From positions 1 to 43,509 of the forward strand of contig JAEOUM010000114.1 in NCBI GenBank assembly GCA_016839275.1: a stretch of DNA of 43,509 bases. Direction: 5' to 3'. Shown here in pieces: positions 18,835 through 28,512 of this stretch (position 1 is its first letter; each line of letters begins with the position of its first letter). Source of the DNA: Candidatus Thorarchaeota archaeon. GTDB lineage: Archaea > Asgardarchaeota > Thorarchaeia > Thorarchaeales > Thorarchaeaceae. The notes below the pieces were generated by a model that was not told the DNA's origin, made no database searches, and worked only from the letters and a program-made list of their open reading frames with translations. Made by a program: the position numbers and the translations under genes.

Positions 18835-19638
18835 ATGCCCGAACTCCCAGAATTGAATGTGATAAGTGAACGACTCACTGCCCTGCTATCCGGCCAATCA
18901 ATAACAAAGATCTCAGTCTTTAATCATCTTGTCATACATGGATTACCTGTTGAAGATTTTTCCAAGCGTGCAGTTGGAGAAGCATTCCAGAAGTGCGAAG
19001 CTGATGGGAAATTCCTGATAATGACCCTCGAAAATTATGAAATTGTCATCAATCCTATGTTGACGGGAAAGTTCAGAGTTTTCACACGGTACAGAAATCC
19101 TACTAAAATGGACATGTTATCCATTCAGACCGATGGCCCTTCCATCTGGTATTCGGATACTAAGAAGATGGGTCGGGTATATCTTGTTCCAAGAGGTGAT
19201 TATTCCTCAGTGGCTGGATTTAGTGATCGAGGTCCTTCAGCAATGGATCCTGCGTTGACCTTAGATAGCTTCATTCTACGATTAAAACGGTTTAATGGCC
19301 AGATAAAGAATGTATTGCGCAATCAAAGGTTTCTGAAGGGGATAGGAAACGCGTATGCTGATGAAATTCTCCTTTATGCTGGAATCCTCCCCTTTAGGAA
19401 GCGGTCCTCACTAAATCTTCAAGAAGTGGAAAGGCTCTTTGTATCTATGAAGAAGGTTCTAACTCGTATTGAAGAAATTCTTGTAGAGAGGTCACTCGAT
19501 GACATAACTACGGAGAAACGGGACTTCTTGATGATTCACAACAAAGGTGGAGGTATTTGCCCTCTTTGCGGTGGACGAGTTTCTGAGGTACGTGCAAACC
19601 GTTTCAAGACAAGTTATTGTCAATCATGTCAAAAGTAG
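18835..19638 (+). CDS. mutM: Formamidopyrimidine-DNA glycosylase (Fpg/MutM family)
   Basis: Start taken at 18835 because Pro2-Glu3 (MPELPEL) is the catalytic N-terminus; RFNGQIKNVLRNQRFLKGIGNAYADEILLYAGILPFR; C-terminal zinc finger CPLCGGRVSEVRANRFKTSYCQSCQK. Confidence 0.93.
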   Translation: MPELPELNVISERLTALLSGQSITKISVFNHLVIHGLPVEDFSKRAVGEAFQKCEADGKFLIMTLENYEIVINPMLTGKFRVFTRYRNPTKMDMLSIQTDGPSIWYSDTKKMGRVYLVPRGDYSSVAGFSDRGPSAMDPALTLDSFILRLKRFNGQIKNVLRNQRFLKGIGNAYADEILLYAGILPFRKRSSLNLQEVERLFVSMKKVLTRIEEILVERSLDDITTEKRDFLMIHNKGGGICPLCGGRVSEVRANRFKTSYCQSCQK

Positions 19639-19705
19639 TAGATTGTCAAAATACTAATCAGGTGGCTTTGTTCCTGTTGTAATAGAACTCGGGAGCTGAG
19701 AAGAG

Positions 19706-20887
19706 ATGGACAAGTGGGAAGAAACCTTTCTTCGAGAGTTGGTTGAGCTAGATACTAATAGCGATGAGAAGAAGAATTACCAAGAATGTGCCGAAGTGGT
19801 GAAACGATACTGCGAGGAGGCTGGTCTCAAGGTTGAGATCTTTGACTCGAAACATGACGATCTTCCACAACCTAATGTCGTTGCGACCTTAGATGTAGGG
19901 GCAAAGAAGACCATTCTCCTTTGCACACACTATGATGTGGTTCCTCCTGGAGATGTAGAGGACTGGAAATTTTCACCCTTCAAACTAACAATCAAGGGTG
20001 GTAAAGCTTATGGTCGTGGTGTCAGTGATAATAAAGGAAATATCGTTGCTTCGGTAAGTGCGGCAAAAGAACTCATCAAGAAAGAGTCTGCAAAAGTGAA
20101 CTGGAAGATTTTAATCAGTCCAAACGAAGAGATAGGCGGAGAATATGGTATTGACTACCTAATGAACGGGCCACCAAAGATACAAGGTGATTTTGGAATT
20201 GTTGTGGACTCTGGACCAGAGTATGTAAGCATTGGGGCAAGTGGTGTTATTGCAGGAACAATAACAGTTCACGGAGTCCAAGGGCATGCAGGGTATCCTT
20301 TCAAATTTGCTAATGCAATCCATCTCTCAGTACCTCTGATGCAGGTCATGTTAGATTATGTTGATGTCCGTAGGAAAGTGGAATCGGAATTCCCTGCTCC
20401 TCCAGGTAGCCCACACCGTACCCTCTGGGGTAGATTCTCGATGACTGTCTATAAGGCGGGAAGCAAGACAAACACTATTCCTGGAAAAGCTGAGATTTCC
20501 TTTGACTGTAGAACTATTCCTGAGGAAAATGTCGAAGATGTCACTAAAGACATTGCAGAATTCCTAGAAAAAGCCAAGGAGGAAACATGTGTTGAGGCGA
20601 CTCTTGAGTTTAAGACAAAACATGCCGGATGGGGGTCGGATCCAGAAAATCACTTCATCAAGAAATTCCATTCTAGTGTTAGAGAAGTGGCTGACCCAGA
20701 CATTCCAATATCTGCAGATCTTGGTGGAAACGACGGTCACTACTTCACATCTCACGGTATTCCTACTGCCTGCTTTGGTACTTTGCGGGATGATAATAAT
20801 TACCACGGTATTGACGAGTTCATGCATCTTGATGATTTTGAAACTGTGAAGAAAGTACTAATCCATTTTGCAGAGACGTGTGAATAA
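19706..20887 (+). CDS. M20 family metallopeptidase (ArgE/DapE-like)
   Basis: TILLCTHYDVVPPGDVEDWKFSPFKLTIKGGKAYGRGVSDNKGNIVASVSAAKEL; SPNEEIGGEYG; DLGGNDGHYFTSHGIPTACFG. Confidence 0.93.
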   Translation: MDKWEETFLRELVELDTNSDEKKNYQECAEVVKRYCEEAGLKVEIFDSKHDDLPQPNVVATLDVGAKKTILLCTHYDVVPPGDVEDWKFSPFKLTIKGGKAYGRGVSDNKGNIVASVSAAKELIKKESAKVNWKILISPNEEIGGEYGIDYLMNGPPKIQGDFGIVVDSGPEYVSIGASGVIAGTITVHGVQGHAGYPFKFANAIHLSVPLMQVMLDYVDVRRKVESEFPAPPGSPHRTLWGRFSMTVYKAGSKTNTIPGKAEISFDCRTIPEENVEDVTKDIAEFLEKAKEETCVEATLEFKTKHAGWGSDPENHFIKKFHSSVREVADPDIPISADLGGNDGHYFTSHGIPTACFGTLRDDNNYHGIDEFMHLDDFETVKKVLIHFAETCE

Positions 20888-22012
20888 ATGGTTGACATTC
20901 ATGATCTTGAGATAGGAGCTCCGGGACCATTCCTTCCTCCTTGGGAGAATGCTCTGAAGAATGCCAAGACAATAGATGCTTTGGGCTATGACAGTATGGC
21001 ATTCCCTGATCATTTTGCCGGTTTCATTCCTGAAAGTGTTTGGACTGCTGATATAACACCATTGGCATTTCTTCAACAGTCTCCACATACATACTACGAA
21101 CTTGGTACCATTATGGGTGCTTGTGCGGCTGTTACGGAAAACGTGAAGTTAATCTCGTCCGTTACAGAGCCTATCAGACGACATCCTGCGCTCATTGCAC
21201 AGACATTTCTGACATTGGATCATATCAGCAATGGACGAACGGTTCTTGGAATAGGTACTGGAGAACTTGAGAATATTGAGCCCTATGGTCTCACATATCG
21301 GGGGCAGGTTGGAAGACTGAAGGAGGCTCTTCAAATCATTCGTCTGATTTGGGAAACCCATGAACCCTTCGATTTTGAAGGGAAGTACTGGACTCTGAAG
21401 GACGCTGTAATGTCTCTACGCTCCTCAGCTGAGGGAAAGCCGCCTCCTATATGGATTGCTGCTCACGGTCCCAAAATGCTTGAAATCACTGCAGAGTATG
21501 GTGATGGATGGTTGCCAACCCTTCTACAGCCAAATGACTATGGCGAACGACTCAAGACTATACATGCGCATCGTAAAAAGAAAGATAGAACTGGCATCTT
21601 TACAGCTGCGTTATGGAACTGGTGTATTCTTGATAGTGAACCAACAGAATGTGAACGGATGATGAATACTCCCCTTGCAAAGGCATTCGCACTTCTACTA
21701 CCAGCAAGCGACTGGAGAAAATTAGGTTATGATCACCCCTTTGGAGAGGAGTTTCATTCTCTCACAAATTACATTCCAATGCGCTATGACCGAGAAACAA
21801 CTCTAAGAGCAATTGATTCAGTTCCACGGGAAGTCCTAGAGAATTTCTACATGATGGGTGATGCAGAGCACATTATCAAGAAACTTGAGGCGTACTGCGC
21901 AGAAGGTCTGCAGCATATAATCCTCTGGAATACGACTGGGATGTACGATCTCTCGAAGACCAGGTCCTCCTATAGTGTGATGAAGGAGATTCTCTCATAT
22001 GTCAAGGGATAG
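20888..22012 (+). CDS. LLM class flavin/F420-dependent oxidoreductase
   Basis: AKTIDALGYDSMAFPDHFAGFIPES, TLDHISNGRTVLGIGTGELENIEPYGL, PPIWIAAHGPKMLEITAEYGDGWLPTL. Confidence 0.9.
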   Translation: MVDIHDLEIGAPGPFLPPWENALKNAKTIDALGYDSMAFPDHFAGFIPESVWTADITPLAFLQQSPHTYYELGTIMGACAAVTENVKLISSVTEPIRRHPALIAQTFLTLDHISNGRTVLGIGTGELENIEPYGLTYRGQVGRLKEALQIIRLIWETHEPFDFEGKYWTLKDAVMSLRSSAEGKPPPIWIAAHGPKMLEITAEYGDGWLPTLLQPNDYGERLKTIHAHRKKKDRTGIFTAALWNWCILDSEPTECERMMNTPLAKAFALLLPASDWRKLGYDHPFGEEFHSLTNYIPMRYDRETTLRAIDSVPREVLENFYMMGDAEHIIKKLEAYCAEGLQHIILWNTTGMYDLSKTRSSYSVMKEILSYVKG

Positions 22013-22571
22013 AATTGTCTTGGTCACACAGAACAAGCACAAGCTCGCAGAGCTCAAACCGCTCTTCGATGAGTATAAGATTCCATTCGAAACCACTGAC
22101 CTTGAGAAACTTGAGATTCGGTCGCAAGATGTAGAGGAGATTGCGCTCACTGCGGCAAAACATGCCCATGAAATTTTGAACTGCCCTGTTGTCGTGGATG
22201 ATACTGGGTTCTTTGTTTCAGCACTTAATGATTTTCCAGGTTCCTATGCTGCATACTTTTTACAAACCATCGGCTACAATGGAGTTCTCAGACTGCTTGA
22301 AGGAACTCTAGACAGATCCGCAAAATTTGTAACAGCTGTCGCATTTTGTGATGAGAAGAACCTGAAATCATTCCTAGGTCAGATGCATGGCACAATCAGT
22401 ACAAGCCCCTCTGGCAAGGGCGGGTTTGGGTATGACCCGATTTTCATTCCAAATGGTTTCTCTAATACATATGCTCAGCTGTCCCTCTCAGAGAAGATCC
22501 AAATTTCCCATCGAACCAAGGCTTTCAGAGCCTTTCTAGAGTGGAGGACAAGTATACCTGAGAATCCTTAA
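21999..22571 (+). CDS. rdgB: XTP/dITP diphosphatase (RdgB/HAM1 family)
   Basis: IVLVTQNKHKLAELKPLF, VVVDDTGFFVSALNDFPGSYAAYF, GKGGFGYDPIFIPNGFSNTYAQLSLSEKIQISHRTKAFRAF. Confidence 0.94.
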   Translation: MSRDRIVLVTQNKHKLAELKPLFDEYKIPFETTDLEKLEIRSQDVEEIALTAAKHAHEILNCPVVVDDTGFFVSALNDFPGSYAAYFLQTIGYNGVLRLLEGTLDRSAKFVTAVAFCDEKNLKSFLGQMHGTISTSPSGKGGFGYDPIFIPNGFSNTYAQLSLSEKIQISHRTKAFRAFLEWRTSIPENP

Positions 22572-22597
22572 GTTGGATGAGGACGCCCTAAAACGCG

Positions 22598-23362
22598 GTG
22601 TTATGGATGTCTGTAAGCGAGGCAACCCTAAAAGCTCTCAAACAACTAGGACTTACTGAGTATGAAACAAATGCCTACCTGACTCTCGTAGCTGGCGGTC
22701 AGATGGCAGCCTCTGATGTATCAGCAAAATCCAAAGTACCCTTCTCACGGATATACGATGTTCTTGGTCGCCTAGAAGAGAAACAATTCATCCAAGTTCG
22801 CAAGGGACGACCCACATCGTATGTTGCTAAAGCTCCAACTGAGGTAATGCGTCTTATTCGCCTTGATTGGGAGGAACGTCTCAAGGAATCAAGTCGTGTG
22901 GTTGTAGAAGAACTTCAACCTCTGTTCGAGCAAGAAACAAAGGTAACGACAAGAGACGTATTTGTTATTCATGGACGGGCTTCGATTTTGGCTAAGGCCA
23001 TGGAGATGCTTGATTCAGCGAAGGAAGAAGTTCTTCTCTCATTGCCATCCTTTGATCTCTCCGCTGAAGATGTAGATACTATTGTCGAAGGAGTACTTAG
23101 TGTCAAAGCACGGGTTGTACGAATTCTCACGTCATCAATAACTGACTCTTTGAAAGATGTTATACCTAAGCAATTTGAAGTTCGAACACGAGAAAGGGTC
23201 TTTGGAGCTGGATTGGTTTGCGATAATCGAGATACCATGATTATGCTTGCAGGCGACGAGGAAAGTGATGAGTTTCTCGGCATTTACAGTAGTCATGCAA
23301 TCTTTGCGGCGATGTCGAGTAGTTATTTCGAATCACTCTGGAAAGACTCTAAACAAATCTGA
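22598..23362 (+). CDS. TrmB family transcriptional regulator
   Basis: LKQLGLTEYETNAYLTLVAGGQMAASDVSAKSKVPFSRIYDVLGRLEEKQFIQVRKGRPTSYVAKAP, the classic TrmB winged-helix. Confidence 0.9.
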   Translation: MLWMSVSEATLKALKQLGLTEYETNAYLTLVAGGQMAASDVSAKSKVPFSRIYDVLGRLEEKQFIQVRKGRPTSYVAKAPTEVMRLIRLDWEERLKESSRVVVEELQPLFEQETKVTTRDVFVIHGRASILAKAMEMLDSAKEEVLLSLPSFDLSAEDVDTIVEGVLSVKARVVRILTSSITDSLKDVIPKQFEVRTRERVFGAGLVCDNRDTMIMLAGDEESDEFLGIYSSHAIFAAMSSSYFESLWKDSKQI

Positions 23363-23421
23363 GCTTATATTCTCTCCTGAACATATTCTACCGTTGGTAA
23401 CACTCGCTTTGAATTATCTCG

Positions 23422-24855
23422 GTGGGAGAAATAATGACGCAGTCTGATTCAGATGACCGTGTTCAGGATGACGAACCAATGCCCAATGATGAGACTCCGA
23501 AACGCGAGAAGAAACTGTCCCCAAGTGCTCAGGCTATTCTGAGGTTTGTAAAGACTTTCGAAGAAGGCGGAACAATTGACGTATTGACTGAAGACGCTGA
23601 TTTTACCCGATTACGACAGATTGTTACATCTTATCGTGGAAGTCTATATGTATCTCTTATGAAACGATTGGAAAAAGTTCTAAAACTAGGAGGTGTGGAA
23701 ATCATCACACAGAGGGATGTGATGAGTCTCATCACCCAGCTCTGGGAAGATAACATATCAACACTCTCGAAGACTGAACTGAATTTTCTTGAAGCCATTG
23801 TTCAGAATCCTGGGGGCTCCCTGAAAGACCTCTCGATGAAAGCGGACCAGAGCTACGCTCAAAGCCGTCGGGCGCAGAAACGCCTTTTTGATAGTGGTAT
23901 TTTGAAGATTGGTGGTATGTTAAATGTGTATCAGATGGGATTAGAGCGTGTTTTGATTGTATTAGAGAGTCCATCTCTCGTGTTGTCCGGACCGTATTGT
24001 CAAAAGAGTCTCTTTATCGACGATAATGATGGTTCACCACTTGTTCTCACAGTAGCAACTGTTCCGTTTTCTAAACGAAAAGAGCTACTCGATATTGTTA
24101 GGAGTCTTAGAAATACTAGTACGAACGCCAAGGTATATGGATTATCTGCGGGGCATCCAAATTTCAACAGCATCTACTTCAATCCGCAGGATGGATGGAA
24201 GGCTCTTGATTTGTTCCACTTCCGCCTCATGTTGCGAAAAGGTAGTGATCCCATCACGATTTCAGGGATTCCTGCACCATCTGCCTCAGAAATCACACGA
24301 ATCAAAAAATCAGACACCTTGGTAATGGATGCATTAGTAGAGAGCCTAGATGGAACTGCAAATGACATCGTAAAAGCCACAAAACTCTCTCAGTCTACAG
24401 CGTTTCGAAAACGTGCCAGTCTTCTTAACGACGGGATAATTCTCCCTCGTGCACGAGTGAATATCCCTCAATTGAGTGATCGTATAGTCGTAGTCTGTAG
24501 TCCAGAAGTGGGCGGTAACATCAGCCCTGGGTGGCATACTTTACCACTGACCTATATGAGCCAAATCTCCAATCTCGAAGATAAATCTGACAAAAAGGTG
24601 TTATTCCTTGCAGCACTCCCCACAGGCTTAGGTAAATCTGTACTTGATGTACTGGATGATGAAACCTCAAAAGTTGACGATTATTCTGCATGGATTGTTG
24701 ACGCGGCAATTGGTGGAACAACCAAGGTTTCTCCCATGTACGATCGTCGTCGAAATGCTTGGGCATGGGATGTTTCAAGACACTTTGATGCCTTAACCTA
24801 CAGCGTTGTGAGACGAGCAGCATCCCCCCATAATATTCACCTTGACCTGGCGTAG
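23422..24855 (+). CDS. Hypothetical HTH protein with two winged-helix-like segments
   Basis: LSKTELNFLEAIVQNPGGSLKDLSMKADQSYAQSRRAQKRLFDSGIL and KSDTLVMDALVESLDGTANDIVKATKLSQSTAFRKRASLLNDGII are similar wHTH units, each followed by a related downstream region. Confidence 0.7.
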   Translation: MGEIMTQSDSDDRVQDDEPMPNDETPKREKKLSPSAQAILRFVKTFEEGGTIDVLTEDADFTRLRQIVTSYRGSLYVSLMKRLEKVLKLGGVEIITQRDVMSLITQLWEDNISTLSKTELNFLEAIVQNPGGSLKDLSMKADQSYAQSRRAQKRLFDSGILKIGGMLNVYQMGLERVLIVLESPSLVLSGPYCQKSLFIDDNDGSPLVLTVATVPFSKRKELLDIVRSLRNTSTNAKVYGLSAGHPNFNSIYFNPQDGWKALDLFHFRLMLRKGSDPITISGIPAPSASEITRIKKSDTLVMDALVESLDGTANDIVKATKLSQSTAFRKRASLLNDGIILPRARVNIPQLSDRIVVVCSPEVGGNISPGWHTLPLTYMSQISNLEDKSDKKVLFLAALPTGLGKSVLDVLDDETSKVDDYSAWIVDAAIGGTTKVSPMYDRRRNAWAWDVSRHFDALTYSVVRRAASPHNIHLDLA

Positions 24856-24915
24856 ATGTATATATGCGACAAAACCCATATCTGTGCAGTATTCTAGGTC
24901 CAGAGTGATTAATCA

Positions 24916-25884
24916 ATGATAGATATCATATTCCTTGGTACCGGTGGCTCAATGCCCACTGAGGGTCGTAATCTCCCTGCGATTGCAATTCGGTACCTTG
25001 GATGGATTTTCCTCTTTGACTGTGGTGAGGATGTTCAACGGCAGTTCGAAAGAGCAGGATTAGGCTTGAATAAGAACATGGCCATCTTCATTACACATGG
25101 ACATAGCGATCATTTGATTGGTCTCCCCGGCCTCTTGTTAAGATTCTCTCTTCTTGGGCGACTAAAGCCATTAGCAATTTATGGACCCAAGGAGCTGATT
25201 GAATATGTCAAGATAAGTCAATCAACTATCAATCTTGGAACAACCTTTGAAACTGTTGTCTATGGACTCACTGAATCTGGTTTAGTGTTTCAAGAGAGTC
25301 CTATCACGATTCGCTCATTTGAGGTTGATCATCGTGGATTTGCCCTTGGATATGAAATTCTTTTCCAGAATCCAACTGGAGAGTTCTTCCCAGAGAAAGC
25401 CGAGAAGTTAGGTATTCCAAAAGGTCCTCTCTGGAGCAATCTGGCTAAGGGCGATTCGGTCACCTTGCCTGATGGTACAATCATCCATCCTGAAGAAGTC
25501 ACCAGCCAACGTCCACAACCATTGAAGATTGTGTATTCTGGGGACACGCGTCCCTGTCAAGCACTCCGAGAGAAGTCGCTGGATGCAGATGTTCTAATTT
25601 CAGAAGCTATGTACACTACAGAACATGCAGATCTTGCTCAAGAGCGAGGGCATTCAACTGCGGAAGATATTGCTAAGATGGCCTCTGAGGTTGGGGTTAA
25701 GCTGCTTGTTCTAACGCATTACAGTCCACGATACTATGATGGTACAGCAGTCTTGAATGAGGGAAAGAAGTATTTTCAGAATACAATCATCGCCCGTGAC
25801 TTACTTACAATCTCCATGACGAAAGATGGAACTTGCTCCGTTAAATATCCCGCAACTACATCTGCTAAGACAGACCAAGTCTAA
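24916..25884 (+). CDS. rnz: Ribonuclease Z (tRNase Z)
   Basis: IIFLGTGGSMPTEGRNLPAIAIRY, FDCGEDVQRQFERAGLGLNKNMAIFITHGHSDHLIGLPGLL, IVYSGDTRPC, LTHYSPRY. Confidence 0.96.
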   Translation: MIDIIFLGTGGSMPTEGRNLPAIAIRYLGWIFLFDCGEDVQRQFERAGLGLNKNMAIFITHGHSDHLIGLPGLLLRFSLLGRLKPLAIYGPKELIEYVKISQSTINLGTTFETVVYGLTESGLVFQESPITIRSFEVDHRGFALGYEILFQNPTGEFFPEKAEKLGIPKGPLWSNLAKGDSVTLPDGTIIHPEEVTSQRPQPLKIVYSGDTRPCQALREKSLDADVLISEAMYTTEHADLAQERGHSTAEDIAKMASEVGVKLLVLTHYSPRYYDGTAVLNEGKKYFQNTIIARDLLTISMTKDGTCSVKYPATTSAKTDQV

Positions 25885-27070
25885 TTGCCTTAAGGGGATG
25901 GTGCAGTAACATTCTCTTACTAAATTGATTCCAGAGCTCAGTAGTTGGTTTTACTCTCGCCAAGATGTCTGTCAAATATTCTTTCAATACAGGGTCCTCA
26001 TCAGCAATGGTGCAGATGAGTTCGATATTTGCATCTGATTTGTAGAGAATTCTAGTTAGGTCTCTCATCACTGTCAATTCCCGTAGCAGTCCCTGCTTCA
26101 ATCTTTGTTCATATTCAGTGATGTAAGCTGACGACTTGTTCCTGACTGCATTGGATGCGGTGTCAGCTGCCAGTATTCCTGACTCGATGGCATACGAAAT
26201 TCCCTCTCCCGACACAGGTGATACTAGCCCAGCTGCGTCACCAACTAGCATTGAACGTCTTGCTACATAACGACCTGTTAAGCCTCCGACTGGAACTCGT
26301 GCTGATGTTTCTCCTACAATCTCAAGTTCGCAATCTTTCGTCTTCTCAATATGTGAAATGAATTTCTCCCACCTGTCTCGAAGATTATGTGACTTGTCCA
26401 TCCGACAACCTATACCAATGTTAAGCGATTCACGTAATGGAAAACACCATCCATACCCCCATTCGACCATCCCAAAGTATAGATCAAGAACGGATAGGTT
26501 ATGACGTCCATCTGGAGTCATCACTTGTTCAATCTGTGATGAATTCATAGGGGCTTCTGCCTTGATGCAGACAGCAATCGATTCCGGGTCCCACCTATCC
26601 CTAATTCTCAGATGTTTACTCGTGATTCCATTAACCCCATCAGCTCCAATCAGTAGATGCGCCTTATAGGATTCACCAACCCCCAATGCTCTTATGCCCT
26701 TTCGAAGATGTTCGATTGCTACAATCTCGGATCCCTGTATGACCTCTACTCCTGCCTCATCTGCCTTCTTCAGGAGGAAATTATCAAATTCTTGCCGCTG
26801 TATCAAGTATCCCTTGAACCCATCCCGTGTCAAAATCGTTTGTTTTCCTGATGGTGTGTGAAGAAGGGCTCCTTGGTACTCTCTCTGGAAAAGGTGCGAT
26901 ATATCCACATCAAGCAGGTCAATGACTCGTGGACTAAGTGCGCCTCCACAGGGTTTCTCTCGTGGAAACATTTCTTTTTCAACAAGAACAACATCTAATC
27001 CCATTTCTGCGGCTCTTCTAGCACAGGTTGCCCCTGCTGGTCCTCCACCTATGACCAGAAGGTCATGCAT
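25865..27070 (-). CDS. Geranylgeranyl reductase family FAD protein
   Basis: LLVIGGGPAGATCARRAAEMGLDVVLVEKEMFPREKPCGGALSPR and RSMLVGDAAGLVSPVSGEGISYAIESGILAAD. Confidence 0.94.
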   Translation of the reverse strand: MHDLLVIGGGPAGATCARRAAEMGLDVVLVEKEMFPREKPCGGALSPRVIDLLDVDISHLFQREYQGALLHTPSGKQTILTRDGFKGYLIQRQEFDNFLLKKADEAGVEVIQGSEIVAIEHLRKGIRALGVGESYKAHLLIGADGVNGITSKHLRIRDRWDPESIAVCIKAEAPMNSSQIEQVMTPDGRHNLSVLDLYFGMVEWGYGWCFPLRESLNIGIGCRMDKSHNLRDRWEKFISHIEKTKDCELEIVGETSARVPVGGLTGRYVARRSMLVGDAAGLVSPVSGEGISYAIESGILAADTASNAVRNKSSAYITEYEQRLKQGLLRELTVMRDLTRILYKSDANIELICTIADEDPVLKEYLTDILARVKPTTELWNQFSKRMLLHHPLKAIRLGLS

Positions 27071-27145
27071 TCACAATCACCTAACTAGTGAATATATATC
27101 ACAACATGAATAAATCTACTAGTGTGACTCCTGCATGGGGAATGC

Positions 27146-28201
27146 ATGATGACCTCTAATGAGACCGCAAAAATATGTCTGATAACTACAGGCGGGACGA
27201 TTTCAAGTATCTATGACGAACGAACACAGGCACTTCGACCTGGACTTGCTGTGGATGAGCTTCTCGATAGGCTCCCAAAGGGCATGGGTAACATTGAGGT
27301 CATCAAGAGAGAGCTGTACCAACTCGACTCTGCAAATGCTCAACCTCATCACTGGCAGACTTTGGCAGGTGCAATTAAACAGGTCAGCGAGGAGATTGAA
27401 GACCTGCAAGGTATTGTCATCTCTCATGGAACAGATACGATGACATATGCCTCCGCAGCTATTAGTTTTATGATTCAGGACTTTGGGAAACCAATAGTCT
27501 TCACCGGTGCTCAAATACCAGCTAGCATACCTTGGAGTGATGGTCCAAGGAATCTACTTGATGCAATGCGGGTTGCTGCCTTCGGTGATTTGGGTGAAAC
27601 AGTCATTGTGTTCAATGGCGAGATACATAGGGCTACACGAACCAAGAAAGTCCGGGTCAATTCCTACGATGCGTTTGACTCAGTAGATCCATCACCAATC
27701 GGAATCTTAGCCCGAGAGATTGTTCTCTACGAAGGGCGTAAAAAACGTGATACTGCTCTCATTCCTCGATTCGACACTCGTCTTGACGATCGAGTATTTC
27801 TATTGAAGGTCTTTCCAGGAATTCCCTCACAAACACTTACGAAAATCATGGAAATGGGGTATCACGGAATCATAATCGAAGGATTTGGGTCTGGGAATAT
27901 TCCTACTGATGAGAATGCCCTCACGGGAGGAATTCTACAAGCAATCGATCAAGGCTGTTTTGTAGTAATCAGCTCACAATGTGCATTTGGACAGGCAGAT
28001 TTGTCAATCTATGAGGTTGGTAGAGCTGCAATGGAAGTCGGAGCGATGAGTGCCTTTGACATGACTTCAGAGGCAGCACTTGTGAAATTAGCATGGGTCT
28101 TGGGTCACACACGTGACTCGGACCGTGTTCGAGAGATGATGAACATTAGCTACGTTGGCGAAGTATCCTATACTGGATTACCAGAGAAAAGCAACAAGTA
28201 G
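27146..28201 (+). CDS. Type I L-asparaginase family protein
   Basis: ICLITTGGTISSIYDERT, GIVISHGTDTMTYASAAISFMI, KPIVFTGAQIP...SDGPRNLLDAMRVA. Confidence 0.93.
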   Translation: MMTSNETAKICLITTGGTISSIYDERTQALRPGLAVDELLDRLPKGMGNIEVIKRELYQLDSANAQPHHWQTLAGAIKQVSEEIEDLQGIVISHGTDTMTYASAAISFMIQDFGKPIVFTGAQIPASIPWSDGPRNLLDAMRVAAFGDLGETVIVFNGEIHRATRTKKVRVNSYDAFDSVDPSPIGILAREIVLYEGRKKRDTALIPRFDTRLDDRVFLLKVFPGIPSQTLTKIMEMGYHGIIIEGFGSGNIPTDENALTGGILQAIDQGCFVVISSQCAFGQADLSIYEVGRAAMEVGAMSAFDMTSEAALVKLAWVLGHTRDSDRVREMMNISYVGEVSYTGLPEKSNK

Positions 28202-28288
28202 GTATCTCTTAGCAAGGCGTCGAGTTGTAGAGCGGTTATGAGTTCTATGGATTAATTAGTAGCAGTGGATGATATGAAAAGGAAGTGG

Positions 28289-28436
28289 CGCCTGGGATGG
28301 GATTTGAACTTGGGCAAAGTCACTCAAAGTGAGTAACTCTCATGCCTCCCGGAGGAGAACAGCTGTCTATCCGAAGGCCGGTAAGACAACCGTCGATTCC
28401 AGGCTGTCGCCGTAAACCAGGCTTGGCTACCCAGGC
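28289..28436 (-). tRNA. tRNA-Ser(GGA) with two putative introns; CCA encoded at 28288-28286
   Basis: Acceptor GCCTGGG/CCCAGGC 7/7; anticodon stem ACAGC/GCTGT with loop CTGGAAA after removal of a 32-nt intron (28365-28396); variable arm CTCC-TCCG-GGAG; T-loop TTCAAAT. T-stem is completed only after removing a 30-nt insert (28311-28340) flanked by a bulge-helix-bulge-like fold (GGCA/TGCC with 3-nt bulges TGA and CAA). Mature length 86 nt. Confidence 0.85.
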
Positions 28437-28512
28437 TTACCAGTGGTGATTTCGATATCCCTTTTCATCTTTTCCCTTGGTTGCATAACTACTAACATGA
28501 AATAATAGAGTT

